Assembly (NCBI RefSeq): GCF_000150275.1
Contig: NW_002060943.1
Location: 6,254,299-6,318,298, forward strand
Reading direction: 5' to 3'
Source of the DNA: Trichoplax adhaerens
Taxonomy: Eukaryota > Placozoa > Uniplacotomia > Trichoplacea > Trichoplacidae
DNA: 64,000 nucleotides
The notes under the pieces were generated by a model that was given only the letters and a program-made list of their open reading frames with translations, was not told the origin of the DNA and did not search any database. This document shows, in pieces, positions 24,257-36,505 of this stretch. Every line of letters starts with the position of its first letter. The first letter of the stretch is position 1. Both the position numbers and the translations under genes were made by a program.

Positions 24257-25798
24257 CACTGTATTTGTTAAGATGAATGTATTTCTAATTGTGACGAGTC
24301 CCCACAACGGACGCTCGGAAGAAAGATTATTATTTGGGAAATCCATCTATAAATCGTAGCTAATCACTGACTATGCTATTGTTTTAGTATCTGTAAGCAT
24401 TAGGCAACTCTACGATACTGTTGTGCTTATTAGAATCTAAATCTTTGCCACTACGATCGATATTACGTTGACAACTACAGTACAACAAATCCTACAAGTT
24501 TCTGGCAAATGATTGCTGTATTAGATACCGAATTATCGATATTAGAGTGTTGGATAAACTCTAGCTTCGGCTATGTCAAATACCATGTTCGATGCGTACC
24601 AGCGACGGTACATGTAACTAAAAATATCTAGGAAAACTGCATTTAAAGTTATGTAATTGATTTCGAATAAAAAGGCACAAAATTTAATTTTATTATTTTC
24701 GGTCGGGATATGGTAGTATGGCTAGCTTCAACAATACGATGATAATTCCCAGCAGGAATCTCAAATGGGAGCTAGAAGCACTGATGGATAATTCAGTATA
24801 TATATAAAATATCCGAATTAACTAATGCAGCTTACTAGCCAAGTATTTATTTTTAGAACTGTTACAAATTGTCGAAGAACAAGATATACTCGGTGAAAAA
24901 CGAGTACTATCGTGATAAACAATTAAGACAATGCAAGCGATAGGCTTTCTTTTTCTGTGGGTGGTAATATCGATTGCTAGCAACACTACATCTCCAGTTT
25001 ATTCTCGAAGTAGATTTTATAGCCTTTAGGTCAGGCCTAATTATATTATCTGCAATATTTGCGCGCATGATGAGTTGATAATAATATTATACAATGGTTA
25101 AAAATGAATATTCGTACAAGTATATAAAATACTCCATATTGCACTATTATCAGTGTTATGAACTTTTAAAACTTGTAGTTAACTTGTACGAACTTATTGC
25201 GAGCTATTGTTCACATTTGTTGACGATAACTCTTGGCACTATCTCTTGATATTTTATTCGTTGCATTGAAGCGATAAAAAGCTTTTACTATGAAATAATG
25301 CAAGAGAATGTAGGTAAAATGGCTTTATCAACAAATAATAATTCTAGATTTAACGAAATTTCTTAGCACGTAATTATTCTACTATTTTATTTTTAATTAT
25401 ATCTACATCATAAGCAATGACTGACAAAAACAGAGAAATTAATTTCGAGATAATATAGAGTCAATCTATTGGCGTAGGCTTTAATAGTTTTGCCATTGCT
25501 AAAAGAAGTAAAACGTACAAAATTTTAATTGATAAGATACTACGTATGCTCGTTATCAACATGAGAAAATTATATTGATATTGTTTTTCCTTTACGCTCA
25601 TATCGTTGTCATCAGAAATAGTGTCTTTGATAAAACAATCGAATGTTACTTTCTACCGATTGAATGGTAGAACCTACTCATATGATAGAAAAATTATTTA
25701 ATCCTTATTAACTACAGGCATTCACTGCTGATAGGTTATCGATGATTTTATTTATGATCTAATAACATAACAATTGTAATGGGCAATAGATACGACAA
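24257..25798. other. Intergenic DNA between M20 paralogs 2 and 3
   Basis: The two flanking genes converge here, so both 3' UTRs should lie inside. No further coding exon, RNA gene or clear repeat was seen. Confidence 0.55.
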
Positions 25799-26998
25799 TT
25801 AACTCTTAGAATTGGAATGAAATTCCGATTTTATATTTACTAATAGCTCTGGGTTAGTCATAACTTCAAGGCAAGTCATAGCCATGGATTTTGCTGCAAT
25901 TATAGTCTGTCGATGACCGAATTCACTAGCGGATGCTTCAGCAAATTCGATTGTGTGATTTACTCCACTACTGCCAATAGTATAATAAGGCTGAATAGAA
26001 GCTACAACTCGTGAAATGTTACCCATATCGGTTGATGCAGCCGGAAGAGTTTTTTGGTCACTTAGGGTTGGAAATTTCATGCCAAAACTTTCAGCATTTC
26101 TTTCGTACATTTCAACAAGTTGTAGATTATTTAATAGTGGGGCATAATAATCGCCACAGATATCGTTGAAAACAATCTGGACACTACACCCAGTAGCTTC
26201 GGCGGCACTCTGAAAGCAATGTTCACATTTACGTCTTAATTCTTGTATTTCAGCATCAGTAGGCGCTCTTATGCCATATTCTAGTACTGTCTTAGAGGGA
26301 ATGATATTAGGTTTGACACCTCCATCGGCAATAATCCCATGAATACGCCATGATGGTTTGAACTGTTGACGCATTGTCGAAATATTGACGTAAGCCTGTA
26401 CAGCTGCATCCAATGCATTGATACCTTCCCACGGATAAGCCGATGCATGAGCATTTTGTCCTTCGTATGTAATCGTTAGGCTCATATGTGCAAGCACATT
26501 AGCAAAACCAGCTTCATATGTGCATGGATGTACCATCATAGCAACATCAATATCATCGAAACAGCCTTCTTTTATCATAGTAATCTTGCCTCCACCGCCC
26601 TCTTCAGCTGGTGTTCCGTAAACCACCACTTGTCCTAAATCGTTTTGGCTCGATTCTATCGCGGCTTTAATACCCACTGCAGCTCCTATTCCTGCTTCAG
26701 CAATCAAATTATGACCACATGCATGTCCTATTTCAGGTAAGGCATCATATTCACAAATAATACACATTTTGGGTCCTTTCCCACGAGCAAATGTAGCACG
26801 AAATGCAGTTGGTATAACGTGGCCGCGATCAACTTGAAAACCTTCTTTTTCTAGATAATTTGTTAACAAATCATGTGCTTTGTGCTCCTCGAATAGTAAC
26901 TCCGGATTTTTATGAAGTTGTTGGTTTATATCGAATAATTGGCCATCTCTCTCATCGATAGCTTGTATAGCTACCTTTTTCAATTCGTCAACCGACAT
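25799..26998 (-). CDS. M20-family amidohydrolase, PM20D2-like (paralog 3)
   Basis: An intronless 399-aa third member of the local cluster. It retains EYDALPEIGHACGHNLIAE, PAEEGGGG, MMVHP, NAHASAYPWEGINALDAA and ASTDMGN. Some stretches are closer to paralog 2 (QVDRG, SSQND, HASxYPWEG), others to paralog 1 (GIGAA, GICGD-like DICGD, FPT or FPS). Such a mixture could reflect gene conversion or simply shared ancestry. All metal-binding motifs are intact, so an active enzyme is likely. Confidence 0.93.
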   Translation of the reverse strand: MSVDELKKVAIQAIDERDGQLFDINQQLHKNPELLFEEHKAHDLLTNYLEKEGFQVDRGHVIPTAFRATFARGKGPKMCIICEYDALPEIGHACGHNLIAEAGIGAAVGIKAAIESSQNDLGQVVVYGTPAEEGGGGKITMIKEGCFDDIDVAMMVHPCTYEAGFANVLAHMSLTITYEGQNAHASAYPWEGINALDAAVQAYVNISTMRQQFKPSWRIHGIIADGGVKPNIIPSKTVLEYGIRAPTDAEIQELRRKCEHCFQSAAEATGCSVQIVFNDICGDYYAPLLNNLQLVEMYERNAESFGMKFPTLSDQKTLPAASTDMGNISRVVASIQPYYTIGSSGVNHTIEFAEASASEFGHRQTIIAAKSMAMTCLEVMTNPELLVNIKSEFHSNSKS

Positions 26999-28701
26999 CT
27001 TTCAAGACTTTATTCTAATTTATTGAAGTGTAAAAATAGAATAATCAACGTATTTACGATGAAGGGACTTGATGATGTACTATTAAATTATGCATTAATT
27101 TTGTTGTGTCAAAATTAGAATAATAATACAGTATATAACACAGTATATACCCGTAATATATATGTATAATATAATTAATTAATAAGGAATACTATCACGT
27201 GGCCAACAACTCCCTAAGCAAGAACTATAACTGTGTATAAATGGCAAACTTTAAGTTTATTTATACACGTATAAATTTACCTTACGTACCGTACATTTAA
27301 ATTTTCTCTAAAGTACTATAAATTAATTCATCGAAAAGTAATTTAGCAATGGACTAAGATGAATTGATCGTGGATTACTAGAATTGACAGCACAGCATAC
27401 GCAATACAGTACTTTGCCATCCTAGATCCAGTAGACTATCCGATATTATTCGATAGGTCTATTTCTATCAATGCTACCTGTGGAGGAGCATCGTAATAAA
27501 TAGAAATAATCAATATATAATATTTAATACCAGCACATAATACGCGTCTATACGTGTACAGTAACTAAGAGCAAACTACAATTATGATAATTAATTATTA
27601 ATGGCCAATTTATACAAGTTATAGCCGCCTTCACGGTATCATCCTAATAATAACTGTATATCTCTCCCTCTGGAATACATTTACTTTAACAATCGAATGA
27701 TTAATGCGTAGCCAGTTTATCAACGACATATGCCGATTGCTCATATAAATTATAATTTATATCACTTTAAACATGATCTCCATGATACGACTGCATTGAA
27801 TATTGAACATATAGAATATTCGTAAATACTATGTTGATGCACTTTCCTCTACTGTATAATTAAATATTGTTATAACTGCGACAAGATTGCATGTTTTGCT
27901 ACCACTAAAAGTCAAATGTATAAATATGAAATCGATGTTTTAGAATAAAAGCAGTGATATACTGCAAGTTGTAGGCCACCGAAGTTTCAAAGTCGAATCG
28001 TGTTTGCAATCCATCCTAAATTATCAATCAGAGTCGTATTGGTACCGTGCTAGGATTATAGCTAGCCGAAGTTCGGAGCGACTTCTCAGTACGATGCAGA
28101 ACACTTCTATACTCTAAAACTCTACTAGAGACTTCTAGAAATATGCATAATCCAGTTGCACTACTGGGCATATTTCTAAAAGTCTATTTTTGCCTGCACT
28201 CTTGTCCTATTCTGCTATCTAGTAGTCGATGGTCCAATATACGCTAGTAAAGTATACTGACTGCGCTAGCCGTTATACTGTATCCTAGTGATGTACCCAT
28301 GTTCTCCAACGTGTGCTATAGAAATCCTGTAAAATGCCAATCCTCTCTCAACTCGATCTACCTGTCAGGTCTAGTGTCGCAAACCTCGCTACAAGACTAT
28401 AAAGATTGACGACCATCATCGATTTCCTTCCATAGCTATGGCTTGAATAAGCACAATACGAAACGAAGCTAGTCCAATTCTAGTCAGTCAATTAACTTAT
28501 CTACTATGGTATGTTAGCGTACTTTACCTCTTGAGTGCTTTCGAGTCAGGATAACCAGGAGGAATTGCTAATATCAATTTGCACCTGCAGATCAAATCGA
28601 AGTAGAAACTGATCCGCTTTGACTTCGTTGTTGATGATTCAAGGGGTTGCTAACCAGCTATTAATTCATTATTGCACAAAATCAATTAGGCTAAATTAAT
28701 A
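26999..28701. other. Intergenic DNA between M20 paralog 3 and MRI1
   Basis: The start codons of the two flanking genes point away from each other. AT-rich, with no extra exon, no RNA gene and no strong repeat recognised. Confidence 0.5.
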
Positions 28702-31700
28702 TTGAACCATTGCAAAGGCATGACTGAGCAACAATCGCTTGAAGCTATCCGCTACGATCACGATCATGGTCAGTTGAAAATATTAAATCAGCTGTTATTG
28801 CCATCAGAATATGTGTATGAAAATGTTGAAGGAATTGAAGATGGCTGGCAAGCAATTCGCCAGATGAAGGTAAGCTACATGAGTGATCGTGGATTTTTGT
28901 CTATGGATACGAAATGAAGGGAATGGATAATAGACAAATAGAGTAATTTTGCTATCAGTGATTTACTTGGCTGCAATAGCAGCATTTGTTTCATAACAAC
29001 ACCACCCATATTAATCGGGGTTTTCACTCATTTCTACGAACAAAGGTGATCATCAATTGATTTTATTGACAAGACTTATTGATACTGTCAACAAGATTGG
29101 CAAATCAGTCAGCTTGTAGAAAGGTTAATTTCTTGAATTAATCATACATCAATATTCTAATAAGCGAAAGAAGAAGTGTAGTGGTTATGATCATTGTCAT
29201 TTTAACTGCTGTACTTGATGATGCCTATCATTGGAACTGATTTAATTTGTAACAGCTTTTATATTGGACACGTTCAATGATCGATTGTCCGATTTTACCT
29301 ACTGTACTTAATAGGACAAAAAAGCCAAAACTGATAAAATACGACTACTCTTTCTGTACTGTATGCAATGCTGGTATACGATTTGTTGGACAAGCAAATC
29401 AACCATGAAATCAATGATCACATTGATTGCAGTCAGCTTTCTAACAGCCACTGTCGTATCACTTTCTAATCGTTAACAAGTTATAGCTTCAAGTGTCGTT
29501 ATGGGATACAGTTTGATCTTTCAAGATAATATTGTAATTTAAATTAATCGTTAAATCAAAGCACCTCAATCCAGTTGAGTTACTGTTGACAAAATTAGAT
29601 CATGTTTTGGATGAAATCAGTAAATTTCTAAATGACGGATTAATTTCATTATCTACTGCAAGCATACTCGTCTGTCGATTTAGATGATCATCTTAGTTTG
29701 ATAGCTCATCGATAACATGAACACTTTTAGAAATAATGGATGAATATCCATGCAGACTCTGATAAAGATTTTTGCTGATTCTTACGAAAATGAGAATAAT
29801 AGAGAAGATTTAATAAAAATCTTTTCTGTCATTGTACTGTTCATTAATTTTTACTTGGCTACTATTATCATCTAGCCTACTATGGTATACTTGTATGTCG
29901 TACTCATCTCTAGAATAGGCCTGTAATCTAAACAAAGAAATTATAGTATTTACAATATTAAGTTGGACGAAAATTGGAATTTTCTTTCTTCTGCCTGTAA
30001 ATAAATTTTTCTCGTACTTTAGTGTACAGTAAATCAACTATCATTTAAATAATCGAATTATATCATACCGAACATGAAGTCAGTTTTTCCTGATTTCATG
30101 ACGACCCATTGAAAATGATTAAATATGTATAATATCATTGTGAGAGATGGTAAACTCCTTTATGCCTTTTTGAATCAGTTCAAGATTATCATTGGCCGAT
30201 TTAGTAAATAATTAAAAAGTAGTTTATTTAATGACGTGATTTTCATCTCCTTTACTGAACGCTGAGATTTAAGTTTTTGGCTTACCTTCAGGATATAAAA
30301 TTATACAGGCATCAGAAAATACAAAGAGTAGATTACACGTTTGGGTAGTTTCAATACCTGGCATAATATCATTATTGCAACATACACATTTTTCTATATT
30401 ATGTAGGAAGCTTGTACACGAGTAATTTCTAATTAGCAACTGCACTGAAAAACAGGTTATAAAGTTTTGTCAGCGGTCTTAATTGATTCTGCTCTACTTC
30501 ATGTTCTAACGAATTCACTAGATTAGCATTCATTTTTTTTATCACTACGGTAGATATTGTGCCATAGCGCACTCCCTAGTACTGTAATGTACTTTCATAA
30601 AGTAAAGTGCAATGCTTTTAGAGTAAACGCTTTCGTGTTATAACTTCCTGTGTAACATACATTGATACACTTCTTAAATATATGTATCATCAGATCGCAT
30701 TTTTAGGTATTGTTATGAAAAGTCTCATCTTCATTTCATCCAGTAAATTATTAAAATTGTGTAAATTCTTGATGCACTGAATTGCTTGCTAATCGAATTT
30801 GTTTCATGTATTATGCATAATAAATTAGATTATGAATTCAAATTATATGAAGTATCTTATTCGGTAATAGGTAGTCCGAATTCTAGACGTTCTGCTAGTC
30901 TGTCGATTTAGATAGTACGTACTGTATACATTCGGGTATTAATCTTATGATAGGAAGAGTGGTAAATTCAATCTACATTAGACCTGATTCTACATTACTT
31001 TTTGGAATAGCTCACTGTCATACCATAAAAAATTTATAGCTGATATTTTAACTAAAACATTCTCTAAAGTCTGGATGCCATTTTCTTTGCATAGGCTCCA
31101 TTTATGCCAATTCTTAATCAAAAAGTCTTTGATCACTTTTACTAGATTTAAAGATAGATTTACACCATCTGCGTACATGTATGAGATCAGCAACGTTATG
31201 ATGTGAATTATCTATCTGATACTCTTTCAAGGTACGAGGTGCACCTGCCATTGCTATTGTTGGAATGTTAAGCCTGGCAGTAGAGTTGAGATCGAAATCA
31301 TTTACTGAAATGAATGAATTTGATAAATTTATACGAGATAGCTTAGAGCATCTGAAGACTGCGCGCCCTACTGCGGTAAATATTTTTCTGGCTTGCGATC
31401 TTATCACCAAATTAATTGACAATTTGATCATCTTGGGCGATGAAGCTGTTGGTGTAGCTAAAATAGAAGTTATAAGGCACATCGAGGAGATGCTTCATAA
31501 AGATGTTGAGGTATATGACTATCCTTTGGCTTTTGCAAGATTCTTATATATATAAAGTTGTTCTTGTAGCAATTAATTGCCTACGGTGCATCCTAAGCTC
31601 TTGCTAGTCGATATTCCTTAGCAATTTATAGATTGCCTATTTTGAACAAATACACTCTAATGAATCGATCATTTATGCCATGTCTACATATTTAGAGTAA

Positions 31701-32349
31701 TAAGAGAATTGGTAGCTATGGAGCTGAAGCAATCCTGGCGAAAGTACCTAGCAAGGAAAAGATAAACGTATTAACTCATTGTAACACAGGTTCTCTCGCA
31801 ACTGCTGGCTACGGCACTGCTTTAGGCGTAATACGATCTCTATATGGTCGGGATTCAATTGACAGAGTATTTTGCACTGAAACTAGACCTTATAATCAAG
31901 GCTCTAGATTGACAGCCTTTGAATTGGTACATGACGGTATACCAGCAACACTTATAACAGATTCCATGGCATCACTAGTTATGAAGAAGAAGGATATCTC
32001 AGCCGTCGTTGTTGGAGCCGATCGGGTACTTGGAAATGGTGATACTGCTAATAAAATTGGAACTTATCAGCTTGCTATCACAGCGAAGTATCATAAAATT
32101 CCTTTTTATATTGCTGCTCCAACGACAACAATTGTTTTAGATGACTCCAAAGATATTGTCATCGAAGAGCGTTCTCATAAAGAAGTAACAGAAATTCAAG
32201 GTATACCAATCGCTCCATCTGGTATAAATGTGTATAATCCAGCATTTGACGTAACTCCAGCCGAACTAATTACTGGAATTATTACGGAAGTAGGAGTATT
32301 TTCACCCAGTGAGATGAAATCCAAATTACAAACTATCTTAAATTCATGA
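28702..32349 (+). CDS. MRI1: Methylthioribose-1-phosphate isomerase (methionine salvage)
   Basis: Three exons, 28702-28869, 31232-31510 and 31696-32349, all in phase 0, give 366 aa (human 369). The enzyme converts 5-methylthioribose-1-phosphate to methylthioribulose-1-phosphate in the methionine salvage pathway. It is related to the eIF2B alpha/beta/delta fold. Seen: SLEAIRYD at the N terminus, [15 protein letters not shown] across junction 1, [19 protein letters not shown] carrying the catalytic Cys, [36 protein letters not shown] carrying the catalytic Asp, and NPAFDVTP near the end. Most orthologs begin close to SLEAIRY, so the second ATG (28720) may be the real start. Intron 1 is 2.36 kb, which is large for this window, and holds possible coding debris. 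Confidence 0.95.
28870..31231 (+). other. Intron 1 of MRI1
   Basis: 2.36 kb between the AAG|GTAAGC donor and the TTTCAAG acceptor. A stretch at about 29530-29685 stays open and reads like coding sequence (for example [17 protein letters not shown]) before a stop, and 29045-29125 gives a similar short run. These may be decayed gene fragments. Nothing else was recognised. Confidence 0.5.
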
Positions 32350-33922
32350 TTTTATTGGAATGACTAGATCAACATAATAATATTATTATGACATGACCTG
32401 TAATTTGTATTTTCAGTTATAATAATCCTGTAAAAGGTATTGTACATTTACTGGTGTGGTATAATAGGGATAACATGCTTTTTAAAGGTGTTTCTTAGTT
32501 CTTGTGAAAATTTTAACTTGCTTTTGATTGCTGTTAAAGTAAGCTCAAAGGAAGATGTGTTTTATTGATGCGAAGGAATTCATGAATTTTTCTCTTTAAA
32601 AGATTATTTCTTAATTTCACAGTAGCACGCTCTAACTCAATTATTGCAAATAAAGGTTGCGTGTTATTTCTCCTTTATATTACTCATCGGCAATATCGCA
32701 CTGCACTACAATATCGTATTATATATTCATTGTTGATCGGATAGTAAAGATCAAGAATTACTAAGAGCTGTTGTTCTTGTAGTACATTGCTGCAATGGCC
32801 AGAATTCGCTGTAGATTAAGAATTCACACAAAATAAATTTATCCAATTACTGGGGATGTGAATAAGGAGTTTGTTCCTACAAGTATGTTATCACTATTCA
32901 AGTTTGTCGCTTTGTAAACCTGATCTGTTAATAATTAATGGATAGTCCATTATTGATTTTATTATGCGATCAAAGTACTATATAATGTAAAAGCACATAT
33001 CATAAGAGAATTAATCCCATGGTTACGGTATTACCATGCTCCCCAAGTATCTGCATGAAGCATCAAGATCGAAATTACTTTATATCATTTAATAGAAGTT
33101 TACGTGTAGCATAAAGCTCATGGTACGGTATAAATCATACGAATGTTGTAGTTGTGTTGTCGAAATTATACATTAATAGCAGGGTAAACCCAATAAGACA
33201 TTCGTCGTCTGATACCATTAGCTATATGGTATATCAAGCATTTTCAAATTTCAAACAGTACTTAATATCTTACTGAAGTAAGGAACATAGATTGCTTAAA
33301 TAGATAAAATCACTTTATTGATAGTTAAGAAGAAAGTAGCTTCTATGACTGATGGTGATCATTATTGAAATTAGACTGTATTTAAAATGATCAATTTTAG
33401 GAGAGCATGTTAACTGATAAGTACGTATAACACGACCGTTCGAAAATAGTGACTTTATCAATGCAGTAGCATAAAATTAAATTAGTGATAGTAAAGCTAC
33501 AACATTTTTGTAAGCTAACTGAAAATAATAAAAGCTAAGTGGGTTTAAGTATACGCACATTTACAAAGAGCTAAGATACTGGATTAATGTTATACAGCGA
33601 AATAGCAAGGATATAAAACTGAGAGGTATTTTATTTGAAAGTTGACTCGCTAGTACAATTACAAGTACATCAAAATGTTTTATTGCGTTATAATGTCACT
33701 AATATGAAGTGATTTCATTAAACCGATTTGTGTTCCAAGTTGTTTATTGTTGAGTATGTAAAATAAGTATGTACAAATTTTTAGCAGTTTTTGACGATGC
33801 TACGACAAGTTGAAAATAGTTATAAAAATTGCTAGTAGCTGTTCACTTTGATAATAGATCAGGTTCGGCGGCTGTTGTTGTATCTTGACTTGGGCTCTAT
33901 CATTATCAATTTTTCTTTTATG
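32350..33922. other. Convergent intergenic DNA between MRI1 and Hikeshi
   Basis: Holds the 3' ends of two converging genes. No coding exon, RNA gene or notable repeat seen. Confidence 0.55.
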
Positions 33923-35370
33923 TTAAGATTTCCAAAAATTTGGATTAGCGGCCATTCGTTTTTGAAAATTTTCAAACCACCTTTGTACTACTTCCACAGG
34001 AACATATGCATGGTTAGAGCCAGGCATCATTTGTGCTTGTGTAACAGCAAAAGAGGTAGCGTAATTACAAAAGTTTTCCAACATTTTATTGGTGAACTGA
34101 GCAAAAGAATCCAAATTGGAAGGCATAGCACCACTGACAGGGGTTTGTTGCATTAACTCATCCAACCGCTCTATTGACAATCCAATTTGAGCAATGTTGT
34201 TATTGATAAATTGATTAGGTACTGAAAATGTATTAGTCTGGTTAGAAAGAGAATTATCTTTGGCTTTAGCAATTCGGAATATTGCACTAGGTTTCTGATT
34301 TGAGATGTAGCCAAGTAATTGCCATACGGGCTCAGAATTAGGTGATGGCCAACAAAAGAATATGGAAGCGCCAAAGCCATCAGGCAATGGAATCGTCCCC
34401 AATAAAAATATGACTACATGATTCACATTATCTGCATTGGGTATATCGAAAACGAAATGTGTCTGGCTAACTTGACGGGGTTCACTCTGAATCTGGACGC
34501 AGAAAAGAAGCAATAATTTTAAGAGTGCAATAATACGCTTTCCCAGTCTACTGTATCTTTATAATGTACAGTACTACATTAGCTAGATATGTTGCAAAAG
34601 TTTGATACATATTAGGCTAGTAAAGTGAGCACTTATTGTAGCGCTCAATTGGTCAAAATAGGATCGTAGAGTACAGTATAGCAATCAATGGATCAAGCTG
34701 AGGGCATATGATATTTCATGATAAATATCCTTTTATTCGATTTCATATCATGGCGTATTACTTGCCCCGTCGACCTTTCAATGTTTCAACTTGGAAGGAT
34801 TAATGACAGTATAATATGGCATGATAGGGAATTGTCTAAGCATGACTTTTCAACTTTGTGTATTATACAATTCTAATTATTGGTAAACTAGTTGACACTG
34901 GTCTAAACGAAATCACCAGCTGCTGCAGTCTGATGATGTGAATTGATTGTGTTCTTCTTAATCAGTCAGTACCAGGCAATTCTAAGTACATCCTTGCAAA
35001 GCCTCTATGTGGCGTGCTGAGTAGAGGACTGAAAAATTATTCTATTGGACAGTCTTGCGTCCAGAACTGTACAATGATCAATACAGTTGAGTAAAGGAAG
35101 GAGTAGAGCCAAGATTTAGGATTAGAATATTTTCGATTGTATCACCCCAAACTGTACAAGATCCGTACTAAGAGGTCTGTATTATTAGCTTAACCTATTT
35201 TGTTCCATTTTTAGACATTATAGACAAATTGAGCCATAGTGGCCTGCAAGCACAGTATGCCATTAAAAAGAGTGTCGTTGTCTACTCATTGGCCTAGAAT
35301 ATTCCAGAATAATTTACTACCTACAATTTATTCAACATACCAATCTGCCAGTAACAACACAACCAAACAT
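33923..35370 (-). CDS. HIKESHI: Hikeshi, HSP70 nuclear import carrier
   Basis: Two exons: 35370-35341 (10 codons, ATG to a TTG|GTATGT donor) and 34492-33923, joined in phase 0 to give 199 aa (human 197). Exon 1 reads MFGCVVTGRL, the conserved family start. Exon 2 has THFVFDIPN, NHVVIFLLGTIPLPDG, PVWQLLGYISNQKPSAIF, QIGLSIERLDELMQQTPV, SFAVTQAQMMPG and a WFENFQKRMAANPNFW tail. Hikeshi carries HSP70 through nuclear pores during heat stress by binding FG nucleoporins. The open frame before exon 2 has no ATG, and a good pyrimidine-rich acceptor precedes 34492, which points to the short first exon. Its start faces the PAQR gene across about 1.9 kb. Confidence 0.95.
34493..35340 (-). other. Hikeshi intron
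   Basis: 848 bp between the tiny first exon and the main exon, bounded by GTATGT and a pyrimidine-rich ...GCGTCCAG acceptor. No other feature seen. Confidence 0.7.
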
Positions 35371-36505
35371 GGATATCAATTCTATAATGGGGGAGCCAAT
35401 ATATCTTGTAGAAGATGAAATTGATGACAACTTGAAATATTCTTGCAATACGTATCTTCGTTTGCAACTTGAACAGTCTAGTACCTAAAAGTAATCATCA
35501 AAACTAAAAGTTGCCAATACAGTAGATACAGTGGGCTTGGCCATCAAATCGATCGCTAATAGCAGTTGATCGACGAACTAGAGTACAGTATATTACAAGC
35601 CATCATTTGACTCATCCAAGTCAATTTTAGCTATTAAGAATCATCCATCTTTCATCGATAGCTGTATGATATATACCTTATAATCTCAATGGAATCCAGA
35701 AATTGGTTTCAAGATCATCCATTGACTAATGATCGCTGAATGCGCTGTCGATCTTCGTCTGTGATCGCTCGTCACTTCACTTTTGCTAGTTTCAGGTAGA
35801 GTCCGAAATTTTGAAACTGTCCAGCGTCCAGCGTCCAGTACTGTACAGTGAATGTACTGTACACTGAACGGTACTGTACACTGTACAGTACAGTACTGTA
35901 TGAAGTAGTCAGATACTGTACTGTACAGTACAGTACTGCAGTAGTCCACTGTACTGTACATCACAGTTTACTGGTACTGTCCAGTGTCCAGTGTACAGTA
36001 CTGTACTGTACTGTACAGTGAATGTACTGTAGTCAGATACTGTACAATGTACTGTACAGTACACTGTACTACACTATGGACCAGTTCTTGACTTTAGATA
36101 GTTTTCGTTGCAGTAAAAGAACGTTTTATATCAAGTGGTCCACTTTGAGGGTTCATGTTAAAAAGGGTACCGTGTTGTGAATTGCTATCAACAGTACACT
36201 AGAGTTCATACTAACAACCGTATTCAAGGCTCTTACTACTCTCAACCAGCATTTGTAGAATACTATAAATATTCAATCACAAGTATGATTCTGTAGCGTG
36301 ACAATAACAAATTGTAGCGTAGTAACTTTCTGTATTATTGAATTAGCGCAAAGACGCAATAGCAATCTGAAGTGTACTATTACTGACTGACACTGTCCAG
36401 CTAGAATTTCACCGCCACCATACCGGTTGTATCATACAGTACAGTACAAGCGGTGTCGTCATCTCTGCCTTCACTGCACCACCTACGTTCCGTGGTGACC
36501 GTCAA
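35371..36505. other. Left part of the Hikeshi/PAQR divergent intergenic region
   Basis: It includes the TACTGTA-rich palindromic block (35835-36075) and otherwise AT-rich DNA. Promoters of both divergent genes are expected between 35371 and 37312, but no specific element is recognisable. Confidence 0.5.
35835..36075. repeat. Dense TACTGTA/TACAGTA palindromic simple repeat
   Basis: About 240 bp built largely from overlapping TACTGTACAGTAC-type words, which are near self-complementary, with recurring GTCCAGCGTCCAG and GTCCAGTGTCCAG. The block can fold on itself extensively. It lies in the intergenic space between two divergent genes. The same heptamers occur singly across non-coding DNA of the whole window. 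Confidence 0.9.

Noticed and set aside
31114-31482. 122-codon minus-strand frame
   Set aside because: Antisense of MRI1 exon 2. The plus strand carries the recognisable enzyme sequence.
34493-34513. Extension of the Hikeshi main exon upstream to 34513
   Set aside because: The codon there is TTG, not ATG, and the stretch is the pyrimidine-rich acceptor. The true start exon is at 35341-35370.
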